The notes below the pieces were generated by a model. That model made no database searches, was not told where the DNA came from, and was given only the letters and a program-made list of their open reading frames with translations. This document shows, in pieces, positions 45,525 to 57,700 of a DNA stretch of 64,000 nt (positions are counted from its first letter, which is position 1; each line of letters starts with the position of its first letter). Origin of the DNA: Blumeriella jaapii (taxonomy: Eukaryota > Ascomycota > Leotiomycetes > Helotiales > Drepanopezizaceae). A program made the translations under genes and the position numbers. The stretch lies in NCBI GenBank assembly GCA_009599575.1, contig VWND01000076.1:1426001-1490000 (forward strand), read 5' to 3'.

Positions 45525-47050
45525 TTTAGAGTTTTCTAAGTGTTTTTGTTTTCTTTTCCTTGCTTCTGCGGCGCGCATTCGTTACTGCTTCGTTGCTATC
45601 ATCTATCGTATCTTTCAAGTATTTTTTTACAACTTTTTTTGCGTTCGTAAAATGGTTTTTTGGCTTTCAGAAGTCTTCGCTTAGTAAATAACCCTTTTAT
45701 CGCACCAAATAATATCGGCCCTTTTCTATATTTTTATAAACCTGTATTAATTTAACCTCGTATTCTTCGGATTCTTGAAGTTTTATTATACTATTCTTCG
45801 GCTCGGTATCGTTCCGACCCTGCCAAAGTTCTAATAAAAAAACGTGGAAGATATCGTGAATACGATATTAAAAAAAAAAACTCGAATTAATAAGCTTGGC
45901 CGTGCTCGTGTATAATTCGCTTGATTTTGAAAAGCCTTAAATATTTATTTAAAAGCTTTCGAAAAAATCGCAGCTATCGGAAGTTTTTAATCGATAATAA
46001 TACTTTATCGCTTATTTAAAATTTAATTTTTTTATATTTAACGTCGTAAAATCTTTTATGATTCGCGTTAGCTTTTTTTAGCTTTTTATTAAATACTTTT
46101 TTTTTTTTTTGCAATATTTTAATTCGTTTTTCCGCTGACAGTACCCTTTTTTTTACAACGTCGCTTTCGACGTTGCTGCCAAATTTTAAATAAAAGCCGT
46201 ATAATATGCGAAAAAAGGTAAAATCCGTAAAGGCGTATATCGAATTGTTATACGTAAACTCGGCTAAAGCAAGCTTCGTAGCTTAATCGTTTTGTCGATA
46301 ATCGCAGTACGTGCGAAAATAAAATTTTAAAATTTGATTTTAACGTTTCGTTTGGCCATCGGTTTAAAAATGAAAAGCGGTGTTTAATCGACGTTGTATT
46401 TGTAAATAAAATATTACTAAAAACCAGAATTTATTAATAAAAACTGACTTTTTATTTGTAATAATCTTTTTAAAACAGCCAAAATCTTTGTAAACGTATT
46501 ATATAAATATCTCAGCCAAATCTGAGGCTGAAATCGTTTTTTATGTCGATATATATTTTAATAGCTTCGTATATCGGTTTATTATAACGAATATAAAATC
46601 GTAAACACGATTTCGTTTTTTGCTAAAAAATAGATTCGTAATAAAATCTATAGTTATTTTTTCCTAAAGTTTCGTAAAAATCGAAAAAAAAGCTAATTCG
46701 CCATAGGATCGGTGCTTTCTAGGCTTGCTTTTCTGGCACTTTTCATACGTATTAACGTAACGCTTTACGTCGCTTCGTAAGCCAGGCCAGAAATATTTTT
46801 TTTCGATCAGTTTTAGCGTTCGCCGAAAGCTTTAATAACCGGCGGTCGGATCGTTGTGATTAATTTTTAATATTTCGCTTTTAATAGCGTTTTTATTCGA
46901 AATATACGTACGTTTTTTGTAACGTAGTAATTCATTTTGGCTTATACGCCAATGTTTTTCGGACCCGGCTCGATTGCTTTGCGAGGCCGATTCGTACGTT
47001 TTTTGTAATACAAAAAAATCAGATTTTTGCAATTTAAAAATAGTTTTATA
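45525..47050 (-). pseudogene. Gypsy-2 integrase and chromodomain
   Basis: Integrase zinc-binding text WPGLRSDVKRYVNTYEKCQKSK is read near 46720-46780, and its upstream part at 46832-47032. Toward the C-terminus HDIFHVFLLELWQGR leads to a chromodomain (EEYEVKLIQVYKN ... YYLVR.KGYLLSEDF) around 45640-45800, with a Lys-rich tail ending near 45525. Chromodomains guide such integrases to heterochromatin. All frames are interrupted. Confidence 0.8.
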
Positions 47051-47479
47051 AATCGGTTCTGTTAATTCGTTATTAGCCGTTTCGGATTATAATAATACAG
47101 CGGCTACGCTCCGTAGTATATATTATTTGCAACCAGTAATATTAATAAAAAACAATCCGGCGAAAAAGCTTTTTATTTGGCTTTTTTCCGTTTGCTTTTT
47201 ATTTTTTGATTCCGTTAACAGAAGCTTCGAATATTTATCGGCGCGAAATGGTTTATGCTTCGATTTTAGGCGTATTTTTATTGCGGAAAACACTTTAGAA
47301 TTTCTCAAATAAACTAGTTTTAGCTTACGATGCAGCGTAAGCAGCTATTCGTTATCTTTTTTTAAATTTTTTTTTAAATTTAACCGGCGGAAAAAATTAT
47401 TCGCCGGATTAAAAACTTCTGTTTTATATTCGATTGCAAAATCGTATTTAGCTAGCTCGTCGGCCTATTTCGCTTAGCG

Positions 47480-48700
47480 TCCGTTTAAACGTTTTTTCGT
47501 AAAAAAGTATTTCAAATTATAATAATTTATACGTATAATAATAACGTCGGAAGCGCTACGTAAATATTAGCTTTACTGTTTAAAAGCGTAAATTATAGCT
47601 ATTAGCTCAGCGTCGTAAATTTCGTATTTTTGTTTTATAAAAGAAAGCTTTTTCGAATAGTATACGATAGGATGCTAACGTACCTTCGTATTTTTTCCGA
47701 ACAATTAAAATAATATTCCGCTTATAACGAATTTCGAAGCGTCTGTTTCGATTTGGATTTTCAATCGAAGATCGAAATAGCGTAAAATCGATGCTTAGCA
47801 AAACTTTTTTTTTAAAAATAAAAAAGCGAGCTTCGCTTCGAATAAAAAACGAAAAGGGTCCGACATTTTTCTTCGTTGCATTTTTTTTAAAAAATCTGTA
47901 ATAAATCGGCAAAGCTTAGCGTAGTTTTTAATAAAACGTTTGTAAAAATTAGTAAAACCCAAAAACATTTAAATATTTCGCCACGTAATAAAAAATGGCT
48001 ATTTCCGAATATTATTTATTTTTTTTAGGTTTATTTTAATTTCCGTAAAAATAACGACGAAACTTAGAAACTCAATCGTATTCGTATCGAAAGCATATTT
48101 TTTCAGATTTCCGTAAAGTTTGTTAATACGAAATCTTTCGAAAACTTTTTTTACCGCGTTTATATAATCGTCGGAGTTTTCGAAAAATATTAAAATATCG
48201 TCGAAGTAAATTATATACGTAATATTTACTAAACCGACTAAAGCTTAATTAATATACGTTTGAAAAATTATTGGTGCGTTCGAAAAGCCGAAAAGTAATA
48301 CGCAGTATTCGAAATGTCCGTAACGAATGCGAAACGCAGTTTTCCATTTATTTTCCTTTTTTATTCGAAAACGGTGGTACGCTCAAATAAAATTTAGCTT
48401 AGTAAATATTTTAGCTTTTTTCAAACGATTCAAAGTTTCGCTTATAAAAGATAGAAAAGTTCGATTTTTAACCGTAACTGCGTTTAAACTTTTATAATCG
48501 ACGCATAATCGTAAACTTCCGTTTTTTTTCGGTATAAATATTACCGGTGCGCCGGCAGAGCTAATAGACCTTTTTATTCAGCTTTTTTTTAAGTTCGAAT
48601 CGAAATATTCGCGTAATTCGATAAGTTTAAATTCCGACAAAAAATAAACTGGTTTTCAAAAGGGATTTTTCCTTTTCGCGAAGTTTATTCGATGTTTTAT
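47480..48700 (-). pseudogene. Gypsy-2 reverse transcriptase and RNase H
   Basis: The RT core on the minus strand has [37 protein letters not shown] and the box YFDDILIF near 48195-48220. The 101-codon frame 47607-47912 is the RNase H part (IRSEARFFIF, LASYRILFEKAFF). Stops are of RIP type. Confidence 0.82.
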
Positions 48701-48999
48701 AAAATAGTAAAAAGCTAAAATAACCGCGGCGGTATCGTCGAACACGTCGGCGTAATCGTCGTATTTGAAAAATAATTAATGCTGTTTTTCAATAGCTTTT
48801 TTTAAAACGATACAAAACGCTTGCTTTTTTTTGGATTTTTTTTTAAAACGTTTGATTATAACGAAATTAAGCTATAAGCGTTCGACTGAATATCGCCACG
48901 ATTTAGTTCGAAAGCTTATAACGGAATCGATATTTCGCAACCAAAAGAATCCTAAAATAAATAAAACCCCTGGGATATTTATATCGCAAGCTACGAAAT

Positions 49000-50500
49000 C
49001 GCTTTGTATTTTTTTAATTGTTTTATAACTATTAGTAGCGCGAATAAATTGCGTATGCGTGCCGTAAATAATTACTTTTTTTTTTTCAATCGTAAATAAG
49101 TTAATACGTTTTTAAATTAATTTCTATTTATATTTAATTAATAACTTTTGGATTACGCAGTTTTTCTTCGCGCCGCAATCGATAAAAGCTCGTTTCGTAC
49201 GAGTTTCGCTTTTAGCTTTTTTAATTTCGACTGAAATTATTATTTTTTATTTTTCTTTTTCGCTCGATCTTATTAGCAGCGACGAAATTAAAATCGAGCG
49301 AAAGCTTTTCCCGAATTTTTAGATTTGTTAGCTTCGGAGCAATTTAAGATTATATATCTTTTTTTATTGTATTTATAATATTCGACTTTTAAACAATTGA
49401 TTATACGGTGCTTTTTTTTTTGGCAGCGATTGCATTTCGAAAAATAAAAAAAATCGTTAAGAGTTTTAGGATTTTAAAGGATTTTATTAAAGTTGTCGTT
49501 TTTTCGCTTTCGTTTTTTTTTTTATGACGTATTTTCGAATCGAAAACGGTATATATCTGTTTTAACTTTTAAGTTTTAATCGTAAATATAAGTTTTTTCC
49601 TTTTTTTTCTTTTTGCGTTCGTTTCGTCGTTTATTATTTTTCGTTTCGTCGCTAATAATTTTATTAGCATTTTCGATACGACGAGCGATTAATATTAATT
49701 TTTCGTACGAGCTTGTAGCTGTAATATTGCTTCGTTTAATAATTTCTTTTCGAAAAGTAGATCGGAGTTTTGCGAAAAGCATTCTTTTTTTAATCGCATC
49801 GTTTGTTATTTGCAACTGCTATTCGAAGTTATTTAAATAAGCAACGAAATCGTTAATTAATTCATGTTTTTTTTGCTTCGTTTTATCGTATGAATTCGAA
49901 GCCGCGACGATTTTTCGCATTTATTAAAAAGTCTAATATTTATTTTTTAAAATCGTTTTATATAGTTCGAATATTCGTAGAACGTCGTTCGTATCCGGTC
50001 CATTTTCTTTTTATTTTATCGTCGAAAGCTAGAACATAAGCGTTAATTTTCTTTTAATTAATATAGAATATTACCTTTTTATTTTGGCGAAAACTTCGCT
50101 TTGCACGCCGAATAAAAGATTAAGCTTTTTCAGTATTTTTCTTTCGATATATTGGAAAGTTTTTTATTTTTGATGCTTTTCGGCTCGAATTCGCTGTGTT
50201 TCTTACAAAAGGTATAATATGCTCAGAGAAAATGCTAGGTCGTTTCCAATAAATATTGTTATCGTAATGCTTCGAAAATACTTTATAATAATCGCCGGTT
50301 TGGGTTATTTTCTGTTTTTTTTCAGTTGGGGCGGTGTTAAAAAGTATAGAAACTTTTTTTTCGATATTTTCGAAAGCGTTAAGTTTTTGTTGAAATTATT
50401 TAATTTTTTTTCGAAATTCGTTTCGGCGTCTTAAGGTTTTTTCGAATTTTTTAATTGTTTCGTGGATTTTTTTTTCAGTTTTTTTCTGCTTTATTTTAGC
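49000..50500 (-). pseudogene. Gypsy-2 gag, zinc knuckle and protease
   Basis: A CCHC knuckle reads CNRCQKKKHRIINC near 49395-49440, followed toward 49.1 kb by the protease region. The 79-codon frame 49576-49815 and the basic stretch up to about 50500 are gag. Only fragments of frame remain. Confidence 0.7.
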
Positions 50501-50901
50501 TCGTATTTCTTTTATTTTTTTACGTTTATCGTTTTTTTTTTATTCGGCGCGGGTTCGTTTATCAGCTAAATAAATCAGAGTTTCGATAAAAAGTCTTTTC
50601 GAATCGCTTTAAACGTGGCCTTTTTTAGTGATTTTTTCGATAGAAAAAGTTGAAGAATCGTCGCGCCCTAATGGTGGGATGTTTTCGGCCCTTAATAAAA
50701 CTGATAACGTTAAAAAAAACGATAATACGGGGTTTTTCTAAGCAGCCGAAAATGCTGAGTCTTTTTGAGTAGCCGGAAATGCCTGTTTTCTGCGAATGCG
50801 AAAAGCTATAATATCGATAATAACGATGTAAATATAATAATATAATAAAAGATTGTTTTAATAATATCGAACTGCCGTTCCGGTGAATAAAAAGATTAAA
50901 A

Positions 50902-51314
50902 TATAAAGATTAAAAAGCAGGAAAACATTAGTTTAGATAATAAAACTCAAATAAAATTAGATTGATAATCAGACTGATTTCTATTTTTTACATTTTTAAT
51001 AAAAGGCGTGTATAAGTACAAAAAAAGGGGTGGAGCCTTCGAGAAAAGTATTTCCCAGGAAACCAAGCGAACTCCATTTAATATGCTTTCCAGCCCCTAT
51101 CCCGACCTTTTTTTAATCCTTTTTAATATAACCTTAATAACTGGTTTCTTAGCAATCACTTCTATAAAGTGTTTTACCTAAATGTTATTTTCAGCCCCTA
51201 CAGTACTATCCGGCCCCTACGGCCTATCCGCAGAAAATGCTATTCGAAGGTTGGTAGGAGGCAGAGGGTCTTGGCGGATCACCTGACTCATACACGTGAT
51301 GTTGGTTCCTGACA
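50902..51314 (-). repeat. 5' LTR of Gypsy-2 (413 bp)
   Basis: Full-length partner of 43980-44392. An adjacent imperfect copy of AAAGATTAAAA lies just outside its plus-strand left end (50891-50900). Confidence 0.93.
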
Positions 51315-51319
51315 ATAAT

Positions 51320-52130
51320 ATATTTTATTCCAAACGGTATTTACGGCCACAAATATACCTCGATTTTTACCTGCTTTGCATTTATAATTCGTTGAAATTA
51401 CATATATTCCAAAAAAAATAAAGCCTTTTAAACTAATAAAAAGATAATCCGCTTTGCTAAAACCTAATATAATCGTACAATTAAAAAATGGCGTTGTGAT
51501 AAAAGCAAAAAATACAACTCTACGCAAATGCGAAAGCTAACTGAACACTTTGAAATAATTCTAAAGAAATTTATTTTTTACATTCCAAAACAAAACGGTC
51601 GATCGAAACGTTCGATTCGCACTCTAATAAAAAAGCTCCGAACTGCTATAATTAATCAGGAAATTCCGGAGTTTTTATAGCCAAAAACCCTATTAGCTAT
51701 AATTCACATTACTAATTTCACGGCTAACACTCAATTGGGTAATAAAACCCTTTATCAAGCCTTTTGAAATAACATTTAGCCAAAAATAAAACACAAACCC
51801 TCGGTTAAACACTTTCGAATTTTAGGCTGTAAAAAAATCTACGTTTTTATCGAATTTAAACGACGCGTTTAAAATCGCAAGCTTGCTTTTAAAACCGAAG
51901 TAGAAATTTTTATTAGATTTAAAAAAAATAATATTTGGAAAATTTACGTTTCTGCTAAAACTAAAAACAAAATCATCAGATCCTTTTATATAAGATTTAA
52001 TAAAAATAGTTTTATCACCGATCCTACTTTCCAGCTCGAATCTAATTAATTTAATACACTTCTAGCTAAAAGTGATTTAAATAAAAATCTTATACTGGAT
52101 AATTATAATAATAATCAAGTTATTAGCGGT
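51320..52130 (+). pseudogene. Copia integrase core and C-terminal part
   Basis: Continues the copia integrase cut at 43975. At about 51575-51660 there is IFYIPKQNGRSKRSIRTLI (the copia PYTPEQNG.AER motif), then LLAIIHITNFTANTQLG and RILGCKKIYVFI near 51820-51850. Frames are broken. Confidence 0.78.
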
Positions 52131-52489
52131 GAACTAGAAAAAGAAAAATAATAATAACGAACTTTCTGAATTATACAAAAAAGATCAGCAAAACGATAAT
52201 AATTCAAATAATACAATTGTCGCATCTGAAATAAGCGAAATCGCTGTATCACCAGCTTTTATTACTAAAAAAACTAAAACTAAAAAGATCTGGCCCATTG
52301 TTTCTTTATTTGAACAAATCAATATACGCTTCGACAAACTATTTAAAAACGTCGCATTTAATTTTAACACGTCTTTATACAATTACGCTTTCGCCGCTGG
52401 CTTTAATAAATCCCTTTTCACAAACGACCCTTATACACTTAAAAAAACCTTTGCTAGAACTGACGGAAATCAATAGCGCCTTACAATAA

Positions 52490-54010
52490 TCAAAAAGTAT
52501 AAATCACTTTTACACAAGAAAACCTGAACTATTATAAAAAAGGCAAACGTTCCCAAAGATTGTCGCATTTTAAATTCCAGATTACTATTCAAATTTAAAA
52601 AAAATAAAAACGGTAAAATTAACAAATACAAAATCCGATTCGTCGTTCAAAAATTCTTTCAAAAATACGGTCGAAACTATAACCAAACCTACGCTGATAT
52701 TTGCAAATCGGCTATTTGAAAAATCGCCATTAATATTGCTATTATAATAAATTACGAATTTAAACAATACGATATAAAAACTGCATTTTTAAATAATAAT
52801 GCAAACAACGACATTTACGTTAAATCCCCTTTTGGCTAAATCGAGTCAGAAACCAGATTCACTTATAACCATTATCTTAAATTACTTAAAGCCCTGTACG
52901 GTTTTAAGCAATTCCTACGACTTTGGCAAACCAAACTCCGTACGGAGCTAATTAAATTTGATTTTCACCCTATAAAAACCGACAATTGCGTTTTATATTA
53001 ATAAAACCATTAAGATTTGCATCGTTACCTACGTCGACGATTTTTTTAATACTGGCCAAAAAAAAAAACCTTGTTTTCGATAAATTCAAAAAAAATTTGC
53101 ATGCTTTTTTCGATATGCAATCGCAAAAAAAAGCAAAATACTTTTTAAGTATTCGTATTATCAGAAATAAAATAACATATACTATTTTTCTCTGCTAAAA
53201 TGCTTATATTAATAAAATCTTAAACAAATTCGGTATATTTAATTGCAAAAGCGCAACTACGCCTTTTGCGTCGGATTCCGAGGTTCATATAATTAAATTC
53301 GAAAGCCAGGCCACATCTTACGATATTAAGTTATATTAATCGATTTGCGACTTTTTATAATACTTCGCCATTTAAACACGCTGGAATATTACATACCACT
53401 GCTCTGTTCTAGCTAAATTTCTTATAAACCCGTTCTTATAACACATCGCCGCCGCCAAACGCGTAATATAATACCTACAAAAAACAAAAATGTTTTGCCT
53501 GATATTTAAAAAACAAATCACGGACAAAGCCAAAATAAAGCTATATAGCTTCTGCGACTCTGATTGGGCTGGAGCCCGAATAAATAAAATATTATATAAT
53601 AATACTGCGTTTTTTTTTGCAAAAGCTGTTTTTGCAATTATTTCAAAGCGCCAAACCATCGTTGCCCTTTTCTTTACTAAAATTAAATACGTTGCTATAT
53701 GCAAGTTCGCTTAAAAAGCCGCCTGGATTCGCCAAGTTCTACAGGAAATAAGTTACAATCGCTCAAATGCTTAATATATCGAAATAAATTGCGACAGCCA
53801 AAAAGCTTTTTTATTAGCTGAAAACCCCGAATATTATTAACGCACGAAGCATATTAATATTAAATACTATTATATTCGTTCCGAAATTGCTGCTAATAGA
53901 CTAGATCTGTACTACGTTCAAAGCAAAAACAATGCAGCTGACGGCTTCACAAAGCCACTTTCGGAGACTAACCACGTTGCATGGTGTAAGCTGCTAGACT
54001 TACAACTACT
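52490..54010 (+). pseudogene. Copia reverse transcriptase and RNase H
   Basis: RT motifs in order: FQKYGRNYNQTYADI, FKQYDIKTAFLNNNA (52755-52805), ALYGFKQFLRLWQTKLR (about 52892-52940), TYVDDFF (53025-53050). RNase H shows LYSFCDSDWAGARINK (53543-53585) and the end has KHINIKYYYIR and NNAADGFTKPLS-like text near 53845-53965. Stops are RIP-type. Confidence 0.85.
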
Positions 54011-54234
54011 CGATTTAAAAGTCTAGTATAATACAAAATTAATAAAAAAAAGGGTGTATCACATGTACAAATATAAAAGGTTTTACAACGTTCTTTAAAA
54101 ACGCTGAGTTTACTCTCAGAACATACAAATTGGATGACGCATAAAACATATATGACGTCATAGCTAGTTTTTCTTTACTGACAGGCGCACTGCAGTCAGC
54201 TTTAAAGCTGCTACTGCACGCTGTCAGAGGAATG

Positions 54235-54418
54235 TGTTGCTAGATTAAATATCACGTGTTACTCACATGACTGGTTGCCAAGACAACTAGTTCCCGAGTA
54301 CCGTGCACGCCCCATAAGGGCGCACACCATACCTAAGAATACTACAACAAGTCAACCAACCCTATCGTGTGCACTCATTGCTCCCTCTGCCTACTAACTA
54401 GTCAAGATACTAGCAATA
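54235..54418 (+). repeat. 3' LTR of the nested copia (184 bp)
   Basis: Starts TGTTGCTAGATTAAA and ends ACTAGCAATA, then the target duplicate CTATG. It differs from the 5' LTR at five transition sites by eye. Confidence 0.95.
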
Positions 54419-54423
54419 CTATG

Positions 54424-54786
54424 GTATAGTAATACAATACAGTCAGTGCATATCATACTGTACAGACAGCATAGTCATCGCCCTAGTTGTTCCATCCGAA
54501 TCCGAAGGGCTCTTGCTCGCTCATCTTCCAGTCCTCACGAGAACCCGAATCAGTGTTGACTTCCTCCGACACACCTACTTACTCCTGACCCTTTCGTGGT
54601 CTAATACACCCCGTGAATCCTATCATTCTTCTTATTACCTTCTTCCCTACTCGCTCTCTCGAAATCTGTCCATTCTTACTCGTGACATCCACCGACCCCG
54701 CCCGGCCCGGGTTTCACCAGCCCTTGCCCCCACCCGCCCCCTCCAGTACTTAGAGAGAGCTGCCAGCCAGCTCTCCCAAGCTTTAG
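54424..54786 (+). promoter_or_regulatory. Upstream region of the debranching-enzyme gene
   Basis: Only about 360 bp of native DNA remain between the copia target site and the ATG. A T/C-rich stretch (about 54575-54660) and a C-rich leader precede the start, as is usual at fungal promoters. Any element farther upstream has been moved 19 kb away by the nested insertion. Confidence 0.5.
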
Positions 54787-57700
54787 ATGGTGCCAAAAAC
54801 CATGACTTCTTCAGAAGTATATCTCCTCCCGCTCAAGGACGATGGAAGCCCCGACGTGCCTGGGGGCTACATCTACCTGACCCCCCAGAGCACCGCGCCC
54901 ATCACCGTCCGCTTCGCCATCGAGGGCACCTCGTCCATCTGCCGTCATGGCAGTCTCTGGACCAACATCCCCGCCGAGGGGGCCGAGTTCCAGCGAGAGA
55001 CGTTCCGCGAGTTCAAGTGAGTAGCAGCAGCTCCAATGGCTGCGAAACCGTCCATCTAACCCCCGCTCCCCCCAGACTCGAGCCAGACTTCAATCGCACC
55101 ATCGACATCTCGGTCTCCATTCAAGGCGCGGGCGCGTTCGCCTTCTACACCACCTACACCCCCCTACCCGACCTCGCCGAGACCATCCAGAAAACGCCCG
55201 AGCCCGCGAAGACGGACGTCTTCTACATCGATGTGGCCCCGCGCCTCACGCTGGATGGCAGGCACATGCCGCTGCCGGCCCTCTCCATCTTCTCCCTGAT
55301 CTCCAAATTCATGGGCAAGTACCCGACGGACTGGGAGAAGCACCTTCGCGGCATCAGCGAGCGGGGCTACAACGTAATCCATTTCACCCCGCTGCAACAG
55401 CGGGGATCCTCCAATTCGCCCTACAGTATCTACGACCAGCTCGCCTGGGACCCGGAATGCTTCCCCCGGGGAGAGGCAGACATCCAGGAGCTGGTGCGCA
55501 GCATGGAGAAAGACCATGGTCTGCTGGGCTTGACGGACGTGGTCTGGAACCACACGGCGAACAACAGTCCATGGCTCCAGGAGCATCCCGAGGTGGGATA
55601 CAATGTGTCGACGGCGCCCTGGCTCCGGGCCGCCCTGGAGCTGGACACGAAGCTGCTGGAATTCAGCGACACCTTGGCATCGCAAGCCACCGACCTCAAG
55701 AGCGTAGACGACCTGTTGAAAGTCATGGAGGGCATCAAGTCGGAGGTCATTGCAAAGCTCCAGCTGTGGCAGTACTATGTCATTGACGTCGAGCGGGATG
55801 CGGATGCCGCCGTGGAATCCTGGGCGCAGGGGGAAATCTCGTTCCCGGACGGCGGCTTCGGAGGCAGCGATGTTGGGGGCCTGGAGACGATCAGAAATGC
55901 GACCCCGGCCGAGATGGCCCGGTTCTTGACGTCGAAGGCCTTGCTCAATACCGATCGGCTTGGTGAGCGGTACAGACGGACGACAGACCCCAAGGTCGCG
56001 GCTGCGTTGATAACCGCCATCTTCGGTCGCTATCACGGCGACACTTCAGACTTCGCAGACCGAGCAGCGGTCAGGAGCAGACTGGTCCACATTCTCGACG
56101 AGGTCAACTTGCCTCTCTACCAAGAGTATGACAAGGACGTTGCCGAGATTCTCGAGCAACTGTTCACCGGACCAAGTACGTCAGAATCGATGAGCATGGA
56201 CCAAAGGCCGGGCCCATCACCAAGAAGAGTCCTCTGATCGAGTCGTATTTCACCCGACTGCCCAAGAACTCAATCACGGCCGCGCACAATCAGGAAGATC
56301 TTGCGCTGGTGAACAACGGATGGATCTGGGCCTCGAATGCTTTGGTTGACAACGCGGGCCCCAAATCCCGAGCATACCTTCGGCGAGAAGTCATCGTCTG
56401 GGGAGATTGCGTGAAGCTCCGGTATGGCGAGGGCCCGAAGGACAGTCCCTATTTGTGGGCGCACATGGCCAAGTACACGCGTCTGGTAGCCCAATACTTC
56501 ACGGGCATTCGCATTGACAACTGCCATTCGACCCCGATTCACGTCGCAGAATATCTCCTCGACGAGGCGAGACGAGTTCGCCCCAACTTGTTCGTGGTGG
56601 CTGAGCTGTTCACTGGCTCCGAGGAGATGGACTACGTCTTTGTGAAGCGACTCGGCATCAGCTCGTTGATCCGAGAAGCGATGCAGGCCTGGGGAACCGG
56701 CGAGCTCAGTCGCCTTGTTCATCGCCACGGTGGCCGACCAATTGGCAGTTTCGAGGTCGATGAGATCGCGCAAGAGACGAAGGGTACACCTTCCGGTCAG
56801 GCCAATGGCCACGCCAAGCGCGAGATCATTCGACGAATCAAGCAGACTCCCGTTCACGCGCTGTTCATGGACTGTACTCATGACAACGAGGCACCAGCTC
56901 AGAAGCGAGATGCCCGCGACACCCTGCCCAATGCTGCGTTGGTGAACATGTGCGCCAGTGCTACTGGCAGTGTGATGGGCTATGACGAGATTTACCCCAA
57001 GCTCATCGATCTCGTCTCCGAGACTCGGCTGTATACGTCCGAATCCTCCAACAACAAGTCTGTGTCGGTCGGGGGTGGCGAGGGTGGGATTGGTGGTATC
57101 AAGAAGCTTCTCAACCAAATACACACCCTCATGGGGAAAGATGGCTATGATGAGACTCACATCCACCACGAAGACCAGTACATCACTGTTCATCGCGTCC
57201 ATCCCGAGTCGAGGAAAGGCTACTTCTTGATTGCTCACACCGCGTTCCCGGGCTACGGAAATGGCAATGGCAACTTCAGCCCGGTTCATCTTACCGGGAC
57301 CAAGGCCAGACACCTGGGCAGCTGGATGCTCGAGGTTGATACTAGCGAGGAGGCGCAGAAAGCAGTCGCAAATGACCGGAAGTTTCTACGGGGCCTTCCC
57401 AGCAAGGTCATAGACGTGCCTGGTATCCGAATGGAGGTCAAGGCGGACGAGACGGTCATTTCCGTGCGGGACAAGTTCCCTCCCGGTAGCATAGCGCTCT
57501 TTGAGACTTGGATTCCGGAAGCCGAGCACTCGAGCGGCCTGGATTCTTACGTCACCTCGGGTGGGAAGGCTGCATTCGCTGATCTTGATCTCATTGATCT
57601 GAACTTCGTCCTATACCGATGTGAGGCAGAAGAGCTGGATTCGAGCGATGGGAAGGACGGCGTGTACGACATTCCAGGCCACGGAAAGCTAGTCTATGCC

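Larger units (their letters stand above)
43980..51314 (-). mobile_element. Gypsy-2: Ty3/gypsy chromovirus in reverse orientation
   Basis: A 7335-bp element with 413-bp LTRs at 43980-44392 and 50902-51314 and target duplicates ATAAT at 43975-43979 and 51315-51319. Reading the minus strand from 50.9 kb to 44.4 kb gives gag, CCHC knuckle, protease, reverse transcriptase, RNase H, integrase and chromodomain, then a 1.1-kb 3' part holding an open frame on the opposite strand. It interrupts the copia integrase core. Frames are broken by RIP-type stops. Confidence 0.93.
34987..54418 (+). mobile_element. Copia retrotransposon split by two gypsy insertions (nested, 19.4 kb)
   Basis: Identical-length 184-bp LTRs at both ends and the 5-bp duplication CTATG (34982-34986 and 54419-54423) define the outer element. 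Removing the two internal gypsy elements with one target duplicate each leaves about 5.7 kb, a normal copia length. Order along the plus strand is LTR, primer-binding site, gag (from 35194), zinc knuckle (split at 36699), protease and pre-integrase (43117-43970), integrase (51315-52050), reverse transcriptase (52580-53400), RNase H (53480-53990), LTR. The two LTRs differ at five sites by eye, all transitions. The interior is riddled with RIP-type stops. Confidence 0.95.

Noticed and set aside
43980..51314. Reading Gypsy-2 as a plus-strand element
   Set aside because: RT, RNase H, integrase and chromodomain motifs all read on the minus strand; only the isolated Ala-rich frame is on the plus strand.
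55164..57313. Long minus-strand frames opposite the debranching enzyme
   Set aside because: Antisense shadows in GC-rich coding DNA.
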